A stretch of DNA of 7,644 nucleotides, taken from positions 1-7,644 of the forward strand of contig JAFKKW010000411.1 in assembly GCA_017304275.1 (NCBI GenBank). Reading direction: 5' to 3'. This document shows positions 5,992-7,644 of this stretch, one piece after another (position 1 is the first letter of the stretch; each line of letters begins with the position of its first letter). The stretch is from Hyphomicrobiales bacterium (lineage in GTDB: Bacteria > Pseudomonadota > Alphaproteobacteria > Rhizobiales > Hyphomicrobiaceae). A program made the translations under genes and the position numbers. Under the pieces are notes generated by a model, which saw nothing but the letters and a program-made list of their open reading frames with translations, was not told where the DNA came from and searched no databases.

Positions 5992-6969
5992 TCACTTCAC
6001 GGCACTGCACGAAGCGCCACCCAAAACACAGAAGCGCGCACAATGCCTGTGATTGAGGCTGACAGAGCCTCGGGCTCCGTCAAGTGACGTGCCCAACTCG
6101 AATGCATCTTCGTAGGGAAGCAGCGTACAGGCGACCACGGAAGCGCGCTCGCTACCCTTGCGACGGACCACCATGCGGGAATTCGAGCACATGAGGTCTG
6201 AGGGGTTCACTCCGAGCTTCGCCCAGCATCCTTCAGAGATCTCCGGCACGTCTTCCTGCTCGTGCATTTCCGGGAACAGAACGAGCTTCGCGCCATCCTG
6301 CGCGTCGAGATTAAGCTGCAAGCCATGAAAAAGCCGCGCGTAACCCGCCCGCATCTCCGCATCGGACATATCCCACACGGTGCGACCGGCGACCGAAATG
6401 TCGAAGCCATTGGCTGCCAGCCAGGTCAGACCATCGATCGTCGGCTTCCAAGAACGAGCCCCCCGTAGGTCCTCGTGTCCGGATTGAGCGAAATGATCAA
6501 GAGACACGCGGACAGACAGCAGACCGGGGAATTTTTGGTTGAGCTGTGCAAGGCGCGCCTTGAATCGCTGCATCGGCCGCATGGCGTTCGTCAGAACCAG
6601 AACGCGGTAGCCTCTCGAAAGGCTGTCCTCAAGAATGTCCATGAATTCAGGGTTCATGAACGGTTCACCGCCCGTGAATCCAAGTTCGGCCGGTCTGTCC
6701 GAGAAGCTGTCCGCTTCATCGAGAAATGTCCGAACGTCGGCTCGGGACAAATAGACAAGGCGATCGTTTCGCGGAGAGGACTCGATATAGCAGTTGTGAC
6801 AGGTCAGATTGCAGAGTGTGCCGGTGTTGAACCAGAGCGTCTTGTAACCGTCGAAGGCCACGCGAGCGCGTGTCTCGCCCCGAGCCGTGAGGTCGGGATT
6901 ATGAAACTTTGCTCTGCCCACGGCGCCTTGAACCTCCCGAGCAATTTGCAAATCATCGAGCATCGGCAT
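5992..6969 (-). CDS. Radical SAM protein with SPASM-like C-terminal cysteines
   Basis: This 325-residue protein, the first gene of the operon, has the radical SAM cluster motif CxxxCxxC at C53, C57 and C60 (GTLCNLTCHNCYIESSP). The GGEP SAM-binding block is at 100-103, after beta strand AELGFTG. VRVSLDHF (153-160) is the next core strand. The C-terminus has six further cysteines: C248, C261 (in LMCSNSRMVV), C281 (VVACTLLPY), and C310, C314 and C321 (HCARFCVLGGASCS). That spacing is like a SPASM/twitch domain binding an auxiliary Fe-S cluster. The N-terminal motif differs from what I recall for the arsenosugar enzyme ArsS, so I do not call it arsS. The start is ATG at 6969, with AGGGA 3 bases upstream; a second ATG at 6963 has better spacing and is possible. 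The substrate is unknown: possibly a sugar, lipid or small thiol given the neighbours. Confidence 0.9.
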   Translation of the reverse strand: MPMLDDLQIAREVQGAVGRAKFHNPDLTARGETRARVAFDGYKTLWFNTGTLCNLTCHNCYIESSPRNDRLVYLSRADVRTFLDEADSFSDRPAELGFTGGEPFMNPEFMDILEDSLSRGYRVLVLTNAMRPMQRFKARLAQLNQKFPGLLSVRVSLDHFAQSGHEDLRGARSWKPTIDGLTWLAANGFDISVAGRTVWDMSDAEMRAGYARLFHGLQLNLDAQDGAKLVLFPEMHEQEDVPEISEGCWAKLGVNPSDLMCSNSRMVVRRKGSERASVVACTLLPYEDAFELGTSLDGARGSVSLNHRHCARFCVLGGASCSAVK

Positions 6970-7017
6970 GCATCCCTGTTATCCTTGGAATGTATTCGGA
7001 TGGGAACGCAAAAAGTT

Positions 7018-7131
7018 TCACGGGTGCGTCAGGGTGCTCGAAATAAAGGAATGCGAAATTCGAGGGACACCCGATGAGAACAAGGCTGCCGGGTTGCCTG
7101 CGCAGAACGACCTACTGAGCTGATACTTCAT
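7018..7131 (-). CDS. Doubtful 37-residue small ORF ahead of the radical SAM gene
   Basis: An ATG at 7131 opens a frame that closes with TGA at 7018-7020, 48 bases before the radical SAM start. The peptide begins MKYQLSRSFC and is rich in Ser (8 of 37). Only a weak GGAA lies upstream of the start. Radical SAM enzymes with SPASM-like domains sometimes modify a peptide encoded just upstream, which is why it is listed. There is no repeated core or conserved motif to support it, and its length is within chance. It may be a leader peptide or nothing. Confidence 0.12.
   Translation of the reverse strand: MKYQLSRSFCAGNPAALFSSGVPRISHSFISSTLTHP
7032..7072. promoter_or_regulatory. Long imperfect inverted repeat upstream of the radical SAM operon
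   Basis: GGGTGCTCGAA pairs with TTCGAG-gga-CACCC: 11 base pairs with a 3-base bulge around a 16-base AT-rich loop. It ends 63 bases before the operon start codon. It could be an operator for a dimeric regulator or a structured 5' leader. The loop is the most AT-rich stretch nearby. No T-run follows on the minus strand. Confidence 0.4.
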
Positions 7132-7409
7132 AAAACATTCCACTTGCTGGGTCGGGCTAGTTTCCCTCGCAAGTCTTCCGAGACCTGTGGGATGGACAGA
7201 GAGTGCAGATCTCGTCGCAGCGGTCGGTTAAAAGGGCTTCGAAGTGATGCGCAGTTTGCCATGGCATCGCCCGCATCTTGTCGCACCGGAACCTTATGGC
7301 TTGTCGTAAGAGTTCGGGCGCGGTACCCGGGACTTGCTGCGCTGCAATCAGGGGCACGTTCGGATGTTTCTTCCGCCCACCGACACTTTCGGTCCGCCCT
7401 GAAGCGCAG

Positions 7410-7430
7410 CCGCCCAAATCGGGCGGTTTC
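7410..7430 (+). terminator. Terminator- or attenuator-like hairpin upstream of the SulP gene
   Basis: CCGCCC and GGGCGG form a perfect six-base-pair stem with a 5-base loop (AAATC), extendable by a G-T and an A-T pair. TTTCTCCC follows on the plus strand. The T-tract is short and broken, so intrinsic termination would be weak. Two more CCGCCC copies, at 7373-7378 and 7394-7399, could compete for the same GGGCGG. Confidence 0.4.
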
Positions 7431-7502
7431 TCCCTCGTTACAATCTGCAACAATCAGCCCGCGCGCGTGCTCCAAACGCTCTGCGGAGGCGGGAGCGCAC
7501 AC

Positions 7503-7644
7503 TTGAACTCCAATCTTTTCGCAAACTTTCGCGCCGAGTGGTTCGGCAATATTCGCGGCGACGTGCTCGCTGGCCTCGTCGTAGCGCTAGCGCTCATTCC
7601 TGAGGCGATTGCGTTCTCCATCATCGCCGGACTGGACCCGAAAG
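7503..7644 (+). CDS. SulP-family anion (sulfate) transporter, N-terminal part only
   Basis: Forty-seven codons are visible before the window ends. A short cytosolic lead ([19 protein letters not shown]) is followed by the first SulP membrane segment, [20 protein letters not shown] and IIAGLDPK, the pattern of SulP/SLC26-type transporters. Family members usually run to about 500-600 residues with a C-terminal STAS domain, so most of the gene lies beyond 7644. The start is taken as TTG at 7503 with GGGAG 7 bases upstream; no ATG or GTG gives a sensible start in this frame. Substrate is normally sulfate, but SulP members also carry bicarbonate, molybdate or other anions, and this fragment cannot tell. 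It is divergent from the radical SAM operon. Confidence 0.85.
   Translation, partial: MNSNLFANFRAEWFGNIRGDVLAGLVVALALIPEAIAFSIIAGLDPK

Larger units (their letters stand above)
2054..6969 (-). other. Six-gene operon: rSAM, FAD disulfide reductase, VTT protein, two transferases, CMD protein
   Basis: All six genes run on the minus strand. Junctions in order are 7 bases, ATGA overlap, TTGA overlap, 5 bases, and a 20-base overlap. There is no room for internal promoters or terminators, so a single transcript starting right of 6969 is expected. No clear terminator was found in the 40-base gap before the convergent GDCCVxC gene. Confidence 0.85.
6970..7502. other. 533-base divergent intergenic region
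   Basis: This lies between the operon and the SulP gene, which point away from each other, so both promoters should lie here. Visible items are a long imperfect hairpin (7032-7072), a 37-codon minus-strand frame (7018-7131), a 10-base palindrome TGCCATGGCA (7257-7266), a small dyad (7379-7393), and the CCGCCC/GGGCGG hairpin (7410-7426). Several longer open frames on both strands (for example 7128-7502 minus and 7144-7506 plus) overlap each other, show no family features and are probably chance. No promoter boxes could be named with confidence. Confidence 0.55.

Noticed and set aside
5992..6969. Calling the radical SAM gene arsS
   Set aside because: The sequence around the CxxxCxxC motif and the SPASM-like tail differ from what I recall of ArsS. 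Only the neighbouring transferases support an arsenosugar link.
7257..7266. Palindrome TGCCATGGCA as an operator
   Set aside because: A 10-base palindrome is expected by chance at this frequency, and it is not near either start codon.
7128..7502. Minus-strand 124-codon frame and overlapping frames in the right intergenic region as genes
   Set aside because: They overlap one another on both strands, show arginine-rich shadow-like composition and no known motif. The frame at 7157-7453 ending CTLCPSHRSRKTCEGN was examined because of its cysteines, but nothing supports it.

Overview
The window is GC-rich and bacterial, with short intergenic gaps, overlapping genes and several GTG or TTG starts. 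Codon use and protein flavour suggest an alphaproteobacterium, but no marker gene is present to prove this. No rRNA, tRNA, CRISPR array, transposase or integrase was seen.

Left part (1-2013): a small group of cysteine- or histidine-rich proteins. On the minus strand, a 258-residue protein with a YHAHR...EHGHFHLF motif (probably the family catalogued as DUF6969) is followed by an exported monohaem c-type cytochrome with an unusual cysteine-rich N-terminal linker. Divergent from them, on the plus strand, is a 69-residue protein with nine cysteines and the GDCCVxC signature. The 255-base divergent gap holds a strong dyad that may control one or both directions.

Centre (2054-6969): a tightly packed six-gene minus-strand operon. 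In transcription order it encodes a radical SAM protein with a SPASM-like cysteine-rich C-terminus, an FAD/NAD(P) disulfide oxidoreductase of the dihydrolipoamide dehydrogenase/mercuric reductase type, a TVP38/TMEM64 (VTT) membrane protein, a family-2 glycosyltransferase of the TIGR04283 type, a nucleotidyl/glycosyltransferase-like protein of the DUF2064/TIGR04282 type, and an AhpD/carboxymuconolactone-decarboxylase-like redox protein. Neighbouring genes overlap by 1 to 20 bases or are separated by only a few, which implies translational coupling. The two transferase families are named for arsenosugar biosynthesis or radical-SAM/selenodomain association. However, the radical SAM enzyme here does not look like ArsS, and there is no arsM or arsR in the window. 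The operon is therefore best read as an uncharacterised biosynthetic or membrane-modification pathway: radical chemistry, thiol/disulfide redox, sugar transfer and a lipid- or membrane-acting protein.

Right part (6970-7644): a 533-base divergent intergenic region, then the first 47 codons of a SulP-family anion transporter on the plus strand, cut by the window end. The intergenic region holds a long imperfect hairpin just upstream of the operon, a doubtful 37-codon reading frame inside the putative leader, and a set of three CCGCCC elements that can compete for one GGGCGG followed by a short T-rich stretch. The last set looks like a terminator or attenuator ahead of the transporter gene.
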